The notes under the pieces: generated by a model
The model's input: only the letters and a program-made list of their open reading frames with translations
Databases searched by the model: none
What the model was told of the DNA's origin: nothing
Shown here: piece by piece, positions 28,759 to 38,021 of the stretch
Position numbering within the stretch: position 1 is the stretch's first letter
Layout: each line of letters starts with the position of its first letter
NCBI GenBank assembly: GCA_025800125.1
Contig: JAOXSF010000180.1
Span: 1 to 64,000 of the forward strand
DNA length: 64,000 nucleotides
Source of the DNA: Marinobacterium sp.
GTDB taxonomy: Bacteria > Pseudomonadota > Gammaproteobacteria > Pseudomonadales > Balneatricaceae
Direction of reading: 5' to 3'
Made by a program: the position numbers and the translations under genes

Positions 28759-30537
28759 TTATATATCAAACTGTAGTGCAGCCGGGTCAACGCCGAGCTG
28801 ACGGCGGTTGTCCTGCAACAGGGTGCGAAAGTCATCGAATGGAATCGGGCGGCTGAAATAGTAGCCCTGCACCTGGTCACAGTGGTGCTGACGCAGGAAG
28901 CGTAGCTGTTCTTCGGTTTCTACCCCTTCGGCAATCACCATCTTGTCCAGGTTATGGGCCAGGTTGATAATCGCCCGCACGATTTCGGCATCGTCCGGGT
29001 TGTTGTGTACATGGCTGACAAAAGAACGGTCAATCTTCAGGGTGTGAATGGGCAGTTTTTGCAGCAGGGCAAACGAAGAGTAGCCGGTGCCAAAGTCATC
29101 CAGCGAGAAGGCAACACCCAGCGCACTCAGCTGTTCGATACAGCTGCGGACATGGCGCTCATCCTTGATCAGTGCGGATTCGGTCAGTTCGAATTCCAGT
29201 GCTGAGGTATCAATCTGCTGCTGCTCAATAATACGGGTGATAGTGGCGGCCATCTGCTCATCCTTGAACTGGCGGAATGACAGATTGACGCCAACCCGTC
29301 CCTGCAACAGCCCATCGTTGCGTAGCTGCATCAGTGACTGGCCGGCATTGTGGATTGCCCAGTAACCAATGGGCACAATCAGACCGGTGTTCTCTGCCAG
29401 CGGGATAAACTGATCTGGCATTACCAGCCCTTTTTGCGGGTGCTGCCAGCGGATCAGCGCTTCAGCACCGATAATGCGTCCGGTGCTGATCTCTACTCTT
29501 GGCTGGTAGTACAGCTCAAACTGATTGCCACGCAGGGCGGTGAACAGTTCCGCTTCCAGTGTGGAGGGGGTATTGCTGATATGGGTTTCCTGACTTTCAT
29601 CAAACAGCGCATAGCTGCAGCCGTGTTTTTTCTTGGCGCTGAAGCGGGCCAGACTGGCACGGCGGATAATATCGTCGCCGTTATCGCCGTGTTTCGGCAC
29701 CAGTGCAATACCGATACTGCAATAGGCCATTGAGTCGTGGCCCCGGTAACGGTACGGCGGTGTCAGGATATTCATCAGTTCGATGGCGTACTGTTTAGCG
29801 CAGGGCCAGAGTTCTGCACCGGCTTGTGGTTGCAGCAGAATGGCGAATTCATCAGTACCCATGCGGGCCAGCAGATCACCGGGGCGCAGGGCCTGACGCA
29901 GCCGCTTGCTCAGCATCATCACTACGGCATCGCCACCACGGGGGCCAAGGTTATGGTTGAGTCGGGTGAAGCCGTCGATGTCGATAGTCAGCAACGCCAT
30001 GCCTGGCTGGCTGTCGTCGTGTTGCTCCAGTTTTGCTGCCAGCTGACGATAGAAATGCGTACGGTTGTGAATACCGGTGAGGGGGTCGCTGTTGCGCAGC
30101 TGGTGTAGTTGACGGTGTTGTTCGCTCAGTTGACGTACATGGCGCAGGGTGCGCAGCAGCAGGGAGTGGTCGAGCTTTTCCAGCGGCAGATAATCACAGG
30201 CTCCATCGGCAAGTAATGGCTGGGTGTTCTGTTCGGTCAGGCCACGGCCGACAATAACTACGGGTGTGTCTGGCAGCAGATTGCGTAATACCGTCAGCAG
30301 GCGTTGGCAGGTGGCCAAGCTGTGTTCACTGTGCAGAAATAGCAATGACAGGCGGCAGCGGCTGGCAAGTTGGCGCAACAGATCCAGTCGCGGCATATGG
30401 TGCAGGTGTGGCCCACGCTGTGGCGTGTTGCCTGCTGCATTCAGCAGTGGTAACAACTGGCGGGCCGCACTACCGGTACCGTCCAGAATTGCCATGGTGG
30501 TTGTTACTGCGGGCTGAAAAGACTGGGCCGAAGACAT
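28759..30537 (-). CDS. Receiver-like/GGDEF/EAL c-di-GMP phosphodiesterase
   Basis: 592 residues. Residues about 12-140 look like a degenerate response-regulator receiver (LLFLHSEHS, VVIVGRGL, GACDYLPLE). A GGDEF domain follows whose motif is ARMGTDEF, so cyclase activity is doubtful, with RPGD (RxxD) kept at the inhibitory position. The EAL domain has every catalytic element: GAEALIRWQHP, NLSFRQF, FELTES, DDFGTGYSSF, KIDRSF and AEGVET. I predict a cytosolic phosphodiesterase modulated by its receiver-like and GGDEF domains. It is convergent with comM and divergent from rep. Confidence 0.93.
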   Translation of the reverse strand: MSSAQSFQPAVTTTMAILDGTGSAARQLLPLLNAAGNTPQRGPHLHHMPRLDLLRQLASRCRLSLLFLHSEHSLATCQRLLTVLRNLLPDTPVVIVGRGLTEQNTQPLLADGACDYLPLEKLDHSLLLRTLRHVRQLSEQHRQLHQLRNSDPLTGIHNRTHFYRQLAAKLEQHDDSQPGMALLTIDIDGFTRLNHNLGPRGGDAVVMMLSKRLRQALRPGDLLARMGTDEFAILLQPQAGAELWPCAKQYAIELMNILTPPYRYRGHDSMAYCSIGIALVPKHGDNGDDIIRRASLARFSAKKKHGCSYALFDESQETHISNTPSTLEAELFTALRGNQFELYYQPRVEISTGRIIGAEALIRWQHPQKGLVMPDQFIPLAENTGLIVPIGYWAIHNAGQSLMQLRNDGLLQGRVGVNLSFRQFKDEQMAATITRIIEQQQIDTSALEFELTESALIKDERHVRSCIEQLSALGVAFSLDDFGTGYSSFALLQKLPIHTLKIDRSFVSHVHNNPDDAEIVRAIINLAHNLDKMVIAEGVETEEQLRFLRQHHCDQVQGYYFSRPIPFDDFRTLLQDNRRQLGVDPAALQFDI

Positions 30538-30748
30538 CGGGGCTCCTTACTGTCGCTCCGGAAGCCATGGGCTGGGCCCTGCTTCCGTGCCATAATTGTC
30601 AGCCGTTCAGATGAACGGGTATGCAAACGTACGTTTCAAACCGTTTTGGATCAAATTTTTCAGGTATGCTGGCTCAATAATCTGTAATTTCTGATCTATC
30701 GGCCGCTGGACAGCAGATTTTAGAACGACTGATTACACAGGATATACC

Positions 30749-32758
30749 ATGTCCCGACTGAACCCCCGTCAACAGGAAGCAAAGCTTTATATTAGCGGCC
30801 CGCTGCTGGTACTGGCAGGGGCTGGTTCGGGTAAAACCAGTGTGATTACCCGCAAAATCGCTTATCTGATTGAGCAGTGTGGCTATGAAGCACGTCATGT
30901 TGCCGCACTTACCTTCACGAATAAAGCCGCCCGCGAGATGAAAGAGCGTGTTGGCACCCTGTTGCAGGGTAAGTCTGCCAAGGGCCTGACAGTTTCCACC
31001 TTTCATAACCTGGGAATGAACATTATACGCCGGGAACACCGTACTCTGGGGTTCAAACCGGGGTTTTCTATCTTTGATGATCAGGACACCCGTGCCCTGT
31101 TGCGTGACCTGCTGGTGCATCATGAGGAGGAAGCCGATCAGGCGGATATGATTGCCGCGAAAATTTCCAGCTGGAAAAATGAGATGATTACCCCGGAGCA
31201 GGCGCTGGGCCGGGTAGAAGGGTCGGATGATGTGCTGGCGGCACAGGCTTATGAAGCCTATCAGCGCAGCCTGCGCGCCTATAATGCGGTGGATTTTGAT
31301 GATCTGATCTGGATTCCAGTACGGTTGTTTGACGAGCACCCCCTGGTGCTGGAACGCTGGCAGAATCGCATCCGTTACCTGCTGGTGGACGAATATCAGG
31401 ACACCAACCTGTCCCAGTATCGACTGGTACGTCAGCTGGTGGGCCATCGCGGTATGCTGACCGTGGTAGGCGATGACGACCAGTCGATCTACGCCTGGCG
31501 TGGTGCCAGGCCTGAAAACCTCGAACAGCTGCAACGTGATTTCCCCAGCCTGAAGGTGGTCAAACTGGAGCAGAATTACCGCTCTACCCAGCGGATTCTG
31601 CGTGCTGCCAATACCCTGATCGCCAACAACCCCCATGTGTTTGAAAAGTCGCTGTGGAGTGATAAAGCGTTCGGGGATGAGCTTAAAGTTATCCACAACC
31701 GCAATGAAGAGGCGGAGTGTGAGCGTATTGCCACCGATATTCTCGACCGCCATCTGCGCGGTGGTATCGCGTTCCGCGATTTTGCCGTGCTTTATCGGGG
31801 CAACCATCAGGCCCGGCTGCTGGAATTGAAACTGCAGGGTTTTCAGGTGCCCTATAAGCTCAGTGGCGGTACTTCGTTTTTTGCCCGTGCCGAGATCAAA
31901 GATCTGATGGGTTACCTCAAAGTGCTGGTTAATCCGGATGATGACAACGCCTTTCTGCGTATCGTCAATATGCCACGCCGTGAGATTGGCCCGGCGACGT
32001 TACAGAAACTGGGTGAATACGCCAATGAACGCGAAGTCAGCATGTTCAATGCTATCGACGAGCTGGGCGTTGAAAGCCATCTGTCGGAACGCTCACTGGA
32101 AAAACTGCGTCGTTTCTCTCGCTGGATGAACTACCTGATGGAGCAGTGCGAACGGGCTGACCCGGTACAGCTGATCCGCGAGATGATCCTGGATATTGAT
32201 TATGAAGGCTGGCTTCGCCAGAACACCGCCTCTGATGCCGCCGCTGAAAAGCGTATCCAGAACGTCTGGACGCTGGTTGACTCCATCCGCACCACGCTGG
32301 AACGCCTGCAGGAAGATGACCCGGATGCCGGAGTGAAAGAAGCGATCAGTCGTCTGCTGCTGATTGATATGATGGACCGTCAGGAAGAAGAGGACGATTC
32401 CAACCGGGTGCAGCTGATGACTCTGCACGCCTCCAAAGGGCTGGAGTTTCCCCATGTCTACCTGATGGGCATGGAGGAAGAACTGCTACCGCACCGGAAC
32501 AGCATTGAAGATGGCAATATTGAAGAGGAACGGCGACTGGCTTATGTGGGGATTACCCGCGCCCGCCAGACGCTGATTATGACGCTGGCCAGCCAGCGTA
32601 AGCAGTATGGTGAGAAAATTGACTGTGCCCCCAGTCGATTCCTGGATGAGTTGCCACCGGAAGATCTGATTGTTGAAGGGCTGGGTGAAACGAACGAGAA
32701 AGCCAACCGTGCCCGAGGCCAGGCAACCTTGAGTGGTCTTAAATCACTGTTTGATTGA
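30749..32758 (+). CDS. rep: ATP-dependent DNA helicase Rep
   Basis: 3'-5' superfamily 1 helicase that clears proteins ahead of replication forks. Its 669 residues match E. coli Rep (673). Motif Q/I is LNPRQQEA then LAGAGSGKTSVITRKIA; motif II LLVDEYQDTN; motif III VGDDDQSIYAWRGA; motif IV QNYRS; motif V LMTLHASKGLEFPHVYLMG; motif VI EERRLAYVGITRAR. It is followed by a bidirectional terminator and a convergent cytochrome c5 gene, the same pairing seen in Pseudomonas. Confidence 0.96.
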   Translation: MSRLNPRQQEAKLYISGPLLVLAGAGSGKTSVITRKIAYLIEQCGYEARHVAALTFTNKAAREMKERVGTLLQGKSAKGLTVSTFHNLGMNIIRREHRTLGFKPGFSIFDDQDTRALLRDLLVHHEEEADQADMIAAKISSWKNEMITPEQALGRVEGSDDVLAAQAYEAYQRSLRAYNAVDFDDLIWIPVRLFDEHPLVLERWQNRIRYLLVDEYQDTNLSQYRLVRQLVGHRGMLTVVGDDDQSIYAWRGARPENLEQLQRDFPSLKVVKLEQNYRSTQRILRAANTLIANNPHVFEKSLWSDKAFGDELKVIHNRNEEAECERIATDILDRHLRGGIAFRDFAVLYRGNHQARLLELKLQGFQVPYKLSGGTSFFARAEIKDLMGYLKVLVNPDDDNAFLRIVNMPRREIGPATLQKLGEYANEREVSMFNAIDELGVESHLSERSLEKLRRFSRWMNYLMEQCERADPVQLIREMILDIDYEGWLRQNTASDAAAEKRIQNVWTLVDSIRTTLERLQEDDPDAGVKEAISRLLLIDMMDRQEEEDDSNRVQLMTLHASKGLEFPHVYLMGMEEELLPHRNSIEDGNIEEERRLAYVGITRARQTLIMTLASQRKQYGEKIDCAPSRFLDELPPEDLIVEGLGETNEKANRARGQATLSGLKSLFD

Positions 32759-32773
32759 ATCTGCCCCGCAGAT

Positions 32774-32805
32774 ATAAAAAAACCGCCAGCTGGCGGTTTT
32801 TTTAT
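32774..32805. terminator. Bidirectional terminator between rep and cytochrome c5
   Basis: A perfect 32-base palindrome with an A7 run, ccgccag/ctggcgg stem and T7 run serves both converging genes. Confidence 0.95.
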
Positions 32806-32821
32806 CACCTCAACTCCAGTC

Positions 32822-33241
32822 TTACTGGGAGTTGTCCAGCATGTGCTGGATAGCAGACTGGATATCGTCATCGGAACAGGTCGCACAAGTACCACGTGGT
32901 GGCATTGCGTTGATACCGTTGATTGCGTTAGCCAGCAGGGAATCCATGCCGTTTGCTGCACGTGGACCCCAGTCAGCAGCAGAGCCAAACTTAGGCGCGC
33001 CAGCTACGCCGATTGCGTGACAGGCTGCACAGCTTGCAGTGTAGATCTCAGCACCGGAGCGCGCACCGCCGCCAGCGGCAGCCGCTGCAGCGCCACCACA
33101 GCTATCGTCACCCTCAAGACAGACACTGCCCAGAGGCTTGATACGCTCAGCAATGGCATTGCTGCCGGTCGCAGCGTTCACGGAGCCTGCCAGCGCGATG
33201 CCCAGGCCCAGTGCGCACAGCGCAGAAGTAAATTTGTTCAC
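32822..33241 (-). CDS. Cytochrome c5-type monohaem cytochrome
   Basis: I start at GTG 33241 (gagg 8 bases upstream), giving 139 residues with a clean signal peptide cleaved after VNA. An upstream ATG would add a cytosolic-looking stretch. A charged/Ala-Gly-rich linker precedes the haem domain: CAACH binds haem and MPPRG supplies the Met ligand. The following GTCATCSDDD pair of Cys is the disulfide characteristic of cytochrome c5. It is a periplasmic electron carrier, possibly for a terminal oxidase. It also has an extra Cys pair (VCLEGDDSCGG) in the N-terminal linker. Confidence 0.9.
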   Translation of the reverse strand: MNKFTSALCALGLGIALAGSVNAATGSNAIAERIKPLGSVCLEGDDSCGGAAAAAAGGGARSGAEIYTASCAACHAIGVAGAPKFGSAADWGPRAANGMDSLLANAINGINAMPPRGTCATCSDDDIQSAIQHMLDNSQ

Positions 33242-33784
33242 AGTTACGACCTCATCACTCATTGAATTATATCGGCAGCACGGTCTGTCCGGGTGTCCAT
33301 ATCCAGCACAGGGCTGCAGGCTGAACGATCGGACAATTGCAGACACAACTGCTCAAAGGGTAATCGGGCACGGATTATAGCTAACAATAAACTCAACGGA
33401 AATGGGGCTAACGGCTGAGCATTGATCCAGGCCCGGCTCTGTGGCAATCCACCCCTGGCAATACGAAAAACATCCATAACTGGATGCTTATATTAATGGC
33501 AAAGGAAAGCACTGAGAACGGGAATCATTCGGGCAGAAAAAGCAGCGTCGGGGGGTATGCTTTCCTGGCGTCCCCATGCCGATACGTGTCCTGATCAGCG
33601 AAAACGATAATAGCCTGATCAGATGACAACCGGGTAACAACCTGATGACGTGATAGTGATAACCGCTGATTGATGGAAAGCCACGAATTGTTCTGAAAAC
33701 AGCCACTTAGCATAAGGCCCAGGCCATCAGGGGTTGCACCAGCATAGAAGATCGGTATTATACGCCCTGCAAACACTTCCGTGT
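33242..33784. other. Intergenic region before tRNA-Arg
   Basis: Frames of 70-80 codons exist on the minus strand (for example ending at 33259 and 33525) but show no ribosome-binding site or recognisable domain. I treat this as promoter DNA for the cytochrome gene and the tRNA. Confidence 0.35.
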
Positions 33785-33861
33785 GCGCCTGTAGCTCAGC
33801 TGGATAGAGTAGCAGGTTCCGATCCTGTTGGTCGGGGGTTCGAATCCCTCCAGGCGCGCCA
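33785..33861 (+). tRNA. tRNA-Arg (anticodon CCG), CCA encoded
   Basis: Acceptor stem gcgcctg/caggcgc, D arm, anticodon stem gcagg/cctgt with loop ttccgat (anticodon CCG), T arm ending ggttcgaatccc, discriminator G and an encoded CCA at 33859-33861. 77 bases. Confidence 0.93.
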
Positions 33862-34002
33862 CTTTTTTATCCTCTCCATATTCCAGTCTCTGTGCATTTA
33901 TATGCAGGATTCACTGTATCTGGAGTGTTGAGAACCCCCGATGGGGCTCGAGCCGAGCGCAGCGAGACCACGTTGCCGCAGGTGACGGCCCGCAGGGCGA
34001 AT

Positions 34003-34028
34003 AATCCCTCCAGACGCACCACTTTTTT
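34003..34028 (+). repeat. Duplicated 3' end of tRNA-Arg (attachment-site-like)
   Basis: 26 bases match the tRNA 3' end plus following T run at 33843-33868 with two mismatches (aatccctccag/cgc/ccactttttt). The copy lies 160 bp downstream of the tRNA and just before a foreign-looking gene, as left by site-specific integration into a tRNA. Confidence 0.7.
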
Positions 34029-34262
34029 CAAGTGTTTCAGCGATAGTAGTTACTAACCAGAAAGGCAGTCGCTGTAATCTGGTTCCCTCGCTGGTTCCCT
34101 TTTCATAAAAGCTCTACTCCAAAATTGCTTTACCGCTCCCATGGTAAATTATCGGCACCACAAAGCTATGAGCTGGTATACAGGCTCTCATTTTGACATT
34201 TGCTTTCTACCTGAGCTTCCCTAAAGTCACTATCTCTAATCGGAACTTAGCGGAACGGACTC

Positions 34263-34928
34263 ATGACCTCTTTATTCTCTGACATATTTCCACATGGGCG
34301 AGCAGATCTATTTCAACTTAAGGAAAATATCCGTGCCTATAAAAATAATGCCACTTCAGATCACAACAGAATTACTCATAACTTCAATGAATTCTTGTGT
34401 GAATACAGCAATCATTTCTCTTCTGTAGATGAACTTGAAGAAAATGATCTTGAGTACGACATGTATCACAGAGAGCTGCAGCTAAGCGCCAGAGGACATC
34501 TAATATCGTATTGCCTGCTACTTGAAGGTCTGTTGCGCCACACTTGGAAAGAAATGAAGCTTGGCAACCCAAAGGGTTTCTTTATGAAAGAAGCTACATC
34601 TGCACTTAGATCACAGAACTCCCTTTCTGAGAAAGCTGTAAGTCTTATTGATCTGGCATGGGACGTACGGAATGTAATCGTTCACCAAAATGGCAACCTG
34701 GGTGAACTTCAGCACGAAGGGAAAAACAAAGATATAGCGAGAACCGCAACCAACCAGACAATTGGACTATCACTGAAAGAAAAAATAGTGCCCTCAAGAA
34801 GGGGGCGGACAGAGTTTATCATTCTTATTGATGCAAGCTTCATTTCCAACTTGGTGGAGGCTACTGAACAGGAGCTAATAGATCTGCATGAAAAGACTGG
34901 TATTACGTACACAGACTGGTTTTGGTGA
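34263..34928 (+). CDS. HEPN-motif protein, orphan
   Basis: 221 residues, AT-rich codon use unlike the chromosome around it. The protein is mostly helical and cytosolic. LAWDVRNVIVHQNG at 131-144 contains R136-N-V-I-V-H141, the Rx4H motif of HEPN-superfamily RNases, in the usual place after a long helix (LISYCLLLEGLLRHTW). HEPN proteins act in toxin-antitoxin pairs, abortive infection and Cas effectors. No antitoxin such as a MNT nucleotidyltransferase is encoded beside it. It sits just beyond a duplicated tRNA end. Only the motif supports this; a DUF-type non-catalytic helical protein is the alternative. Confidence 0.65.
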   Translation: MTSLFSDIFPHGRADLFQLKENIRAYKNNATSDHNRITHNFNEFLCEYSNHFSSVDELEENDLEYDMYHRELQLSARGHLISYCLLLEGLLRHTWKEMKLGNPKGFFMKEATSALRSQNSLSEKAVSLIDLAWDVRNVIVHQNGNLGELQHEGKNKDIARTATNQTIGLSLKEKIVPSRRGRTEFIILIDASFISNLVEATEQELIDLHEKTGITYTDWFW

Positions 34929-35017
34929 TAGCAGCATTACATGAAGCCAGACATGGCTAAAACATAGTCTGTAGACAGCTACGTTACTGATTACAGGCTT
35001 ACTTATTCTCGTTGAGT

Positions 35018-35224
35018 CTATTTACCTTCTTGGCCTAAAGTACGCCACGACCTTTTTAGTAAACACTCATCCACCGGCAAAGCATTAGTATCAATCCGCG
35101 TTACCTCTTTGCCATCAATCACCGCTGTGTAGATTCTGGTCTTCTCTGGCTGTCCTGCTGCTGTATTTGCAGGTGTTTCCGTTTCTGTGATCTGATTTAA
35201 GACAGGCCATCGGCTGATGGCAGC
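35018..35224 (-). pseudogene. Coding remnant without start, unknown family
   Basis: An open frame of 68 codons ends in TAG at 35018 and begins after an in-frame stop, with no ATG or GTG in a plausible place. It reads like real protein (RWPVLNQITETETPANT, then IYTAVIDGKEVTRIDT and KRSWRTLGQEGK). I take it as the decayed 3' end of a gene of the same accessory patch; family unknown. Confidence 0.4.
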
Positions 35225-35327
35225 TTACCTCTGCCTGTTCGGACTATAACCACCCCACTCAGTACCTGTTGTGCGGTTCTGTGCTACCGTCTCTATACCT
35301 TATCTAGCAGTTTCAGGGAGAAACCCG

Positions 35328-35765
35328 ATGGCGGTTCGTCTATTTACTTCACTGGCAACGGTAGCGTTAACGCTGGCGGCTGTTCTGGGCTCACCGGTAA
35401 TCACGCAACCTGTACAGGCGGCACCTTTAACAGCGGAAGAACGGGCAGCGCGCAAGGCGCAGCATCAGGCTGAACGTGAAGCCCGTAAGGCGGCGCGTAA
35501 AGCGGAAAAGCAGGCGTTGAAAGCGCAGCATAAAGCTGAACGCAAAGCCGAACAGGAGGCACGTAAAGCGCGCCATCAGGCCTTCAAGCAGGAAGAGAAA
35601 GCGCGACGTAAGGCTGAGCAGGAAGCGCGCAAGGCGCGGCATCAGGCCCAGCGGGAGCGAGAGCAGGCGCGGCGGCAGGCTGAAAAAGAGGCCCGTAAAG
35701 CGCGTAATGAAGCCCGGCGTGAACAGCAGCAGGCAAAGCGGGAAGCGCGTCAGGCCAGTAACTGA
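35328..35765 (+). CDS. Exported Ala/Lys/Arg/Glu-rich coiled-coil protein
   Basis: ATG 35328 follows agggag, giving 145 residues. A signal peptide ends about residue 31 (PVQAA). The rest is almost only Ala, Arg, Lys, Glu, Gln and His in a repeating pattern (EARKARHQA, EQEARKARHQA), a long, highly charged single helix or coiled coil as in TolA domain II. Function unknown; a periplasmic stalk or nucleic-acid-binding role can be imagined but nothing proves it. Composition-driven homology would be misleading. Confidence 0.6.
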   Translation: MAVRLFTSLATVALTLAAVLGSPVITQPVQAAPLTAEERAARKAQHQAEREARKAARKAEKQALKAQHKAERKAEQEARKARHQAFKQEEKARRKAEQEARKARHQAQREREQARRQAEKEARKARNEARREQQQAKREARQASN

Positions 35766-35804
35766 CGGCCTGACACCCAGGCCAGGCCGTACCGGTTGGG
35801 CAGA

Positions 35805-37313
35805 TCAGTTATCTGGTGAACGTACGGGCGGGTAAAGCTGGTTCAGTGGCAGGCTTTTACCGTCCGGGCAAACAATGCGGGCATGGTGGCGGCGCAGCTG
35901 GCGGGCTTCCTGTACCCCGCAGGAGTGGGCGATGACACCGACTTCGTGGTCGAGGTTACGCACATAGTTGGCGACGCGTACCGCTTTGTCTGTTGGGTCG
36001 AGCCCGCGCTGCATCTTCTCATCGTGGGTGGTGATGCCGGTCGGGCAGGTGTTCTTGTTACACTGCAAAGCCTGAATGCAGCCCAGCGCGAACATAAACC
36101 CACGGGCGCTGACAACAAAATCAGCCCCCATCGCCAGTGCCCAGGCCACCCCGGCCGGGGTAATCAGCTTGCCGGAACAGATAACACGAATGCGCTGGCG
36201 CAGCTGATGGCGTTCCAGCATATCCACCACTCCCGGCAGGCTTTCCTGAATCGGCATCCCCATATAATCCATCAGACTCATGGGGGCTGCACCGGTGCCG
36301 CCATCGGCGCTGTCCAGAGTGATAAAGTCCGGGGCTGAGGCCGGGCCACGCTCATTGACCAGCCGGAACAGCTCCTCCAGCCAGTCGAACTGGCCGATTA
36401 CCGCCTTGAAGCCAACCGGTTTACCTGTGACCTGGCGTACCCGCTCGATCATATCCAGCAGATCAGCGGCGCTGTTGATGTCCGGGTGGCGGTTGGGGCT
36501 GATGGCATCTGCACCCACTTCTATAGCACGTATACGGGCAATCTCTTGCGTAACCTTGGCCGCTGGCAGAATACCGCCTTTACCGGGCTTTGCCCCCTGG
36601 CTGAGTTTGATCTCAAACATTTTCACCTGCGGATGAGCGGCAACCGCCTGAAGCTTTTTATCATCCAGATTGCCGTCACTGTCCCGAACGCCAAATTTGG
36701 CGGTGCCAATCTGAAAGACGATGTCGCAACCGGCTTCCAGATGGTAGGGCGACAGGCCACCCTCGCCGGTGTTCATCCAGCAACCGGCCTGTTTGGCACC
36801 ACTGGCCAGCGCACGAATGGCCGGGATCGACAGCGCCCCGTAGCTCATACCGGAGATATTCAGCAGTGAATCGGTGGTGTAGGGCTGGCGGCAGTGTGGC
36901 CCGATGGTTACCGCGCGAATAGCAACGGCGTCTTCACCCAGCGTCGGGTAGGGGCAGTTGACGAAATAGACCGAGCCCACCGGGCGCAGATCACGGGTAG
37001 AGCCAAAGGCGATAGTGCTATCAACATTTTTGGCGGCCCGGTATACCCATGAACGTTCGGCCCGGTTGAAGGGCAGCTCTTCGCGGTCTGCTGAGAAAAA
37101 GTATTGCCGGAAGAATTCACCCAGGTGTTCAAAGAAGTAGCGAAAGCGGCCGATGACCGGGTAGTTACGGCGGATAGTCTGACGGGTCTGGGTTACGTCG
37201 ATCACGTAAAGGACGGCGACGGTCAGCAGGCCCAGCCCCAGCAGCAGAATAAACAGCAGTGAGAGCAGTTCCAGAAACAGGAACAGCCAGCTGGAACTCA
37301 GGGTTTCCATCAT
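35805..37313 (-). CDS. FMN-binding glutamate synthase-like membrane-anchored protein
   Basis: ATG 37313 is preceded by gagg; the Asn/His-rich upstream extension is rejected. About 502 residues: one N-terminal membrane anchor (about 8-38), then a glutamate-synthase central/FMN domain. Recognisable parts are ISGMSYGALSIPAIRALASG, GEGGLSPYHLEAGCD, QGAKPGKGGILP, DSADGGTGAAPMSLMDYMG and the cysteine cluster CIQALQCNKNTCPTGI (an Fe-S site as in GltB). No glutaminase domain and no small subunit nearby. The reaction in this stand-alone subfamily is not settled, so I name only the fold. Confidence 0.88.
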   Translation of the reverse strand: MMETLSSSWLFLFLELLSLLFILLLGLGLLTVAVLYVIDVTQTRQTIRRNYPVIGRFRYFFEHLGEFFRQYFFSADREELPFNRAERSWVYRAAKNVDSTIAFGSTRDLRPVGSVYFVNCPYPTLGEDAVAIRAVTIGPHCRQPYTTDSLLNISGMSYGALSIPAIRALASGAKQAGCWMNTGEGGLSPYHLEAGCDIVFQIGTAKFGVRDSDGNLDDKKLQAVAAHPQVKMFEIKLSQGAKPGKGGILPAAKVTQEIARIRAIEVGADAISPNRHPDINSAADLLDMIERVRQVTGKPVGFKAVIGQFDWLEELFRLVNERGPASAPDFITLDSADGGTGAAPMSLMDYMGMPIQESLPGVVDMLERHQLRQRIRVICSGKLITPAGVAWALAMGADFVVSARGFMFALGCIQALQCNKNTCPTGITTHDEKMQRGLDPTDKAVRVANYVRNLDHEVGVIAHSCGVQEARQLRRHHARIVCPDGKSLPLNQLYPPVRSPDN

Positions 37314-37659
37314 GGGGTTCACCTCATTGTTATTGTTGTGTTTTGAAGCGCTTGCTTTTGAGTGTGATTTATTTTGAGTATGATTGTTGTTGAGTGTCGT
37401 TATTTTCTGATGATCATGGTTGTATGCCATACCATACAGCCACAGCATACCGTTAAAGCCGCTGAGTTGTGGTTGTACCTGAGGAAAGATCGGGGTTGTG
37501 CTGATAAGGGTCTGTTGTAGAGCCGGGGTATCGTTGAAATTTTTTGCAGAAAAAGCTTTACAAGGTCAAAAAGGGTCATTAATATACGCGCCATCTGATC
37601 GAGACAGCCTTTTTCGATCATCAAAATGTCTTCCTTCACTAGAAAAAGACATCATGTGT
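37314..37659. other. Divergent region between glutamate-synthase-like gene and tRNA-Thr
   Basis: No gene is supportable. It carries the promoters of the minus-strand gene and of the tRNA. Confidence 0.35.
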
Positions 37660-37735
<76 letters not shown>

Positions 37736-38021
37736 TTTCCCCCACCTCCATTTGTTTTCTGATTTCATTTTTTCGTACAGCTTTATTCCTGCGCATTCTG
37801 GAATGTTTTTATCATTGTACTTCTGCGTCTGCTGCGTTTTTAACGGTCTTACAATGCCGTTTATCGCGTTGATCATCTGACTGTAGCGCACTGCGTTGTG
37901 CTGTTTTGTTATCTCTATTCAGTACAGCCTGTTTCCGGCGCGGTTTATCTTCAGGATAATTCGCACTTCTATCGCCCGTATCTGTTACCGGGTACGTTCT
38001 GTTTTTTCAGAGGGATCTTCC

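Noticed and set aside
30674..31807. Minus-strand open frame of 377 codons over the start of rep
   Set aside because: Shadow of rep, whose helicase motifs are intact in the other strand.
33525..33776. 83-codon minus-strand frame before tRNA-Arg
   Set aside because: Somewhat protein-like end but no Shine-Dalgarno and no recognisable family.
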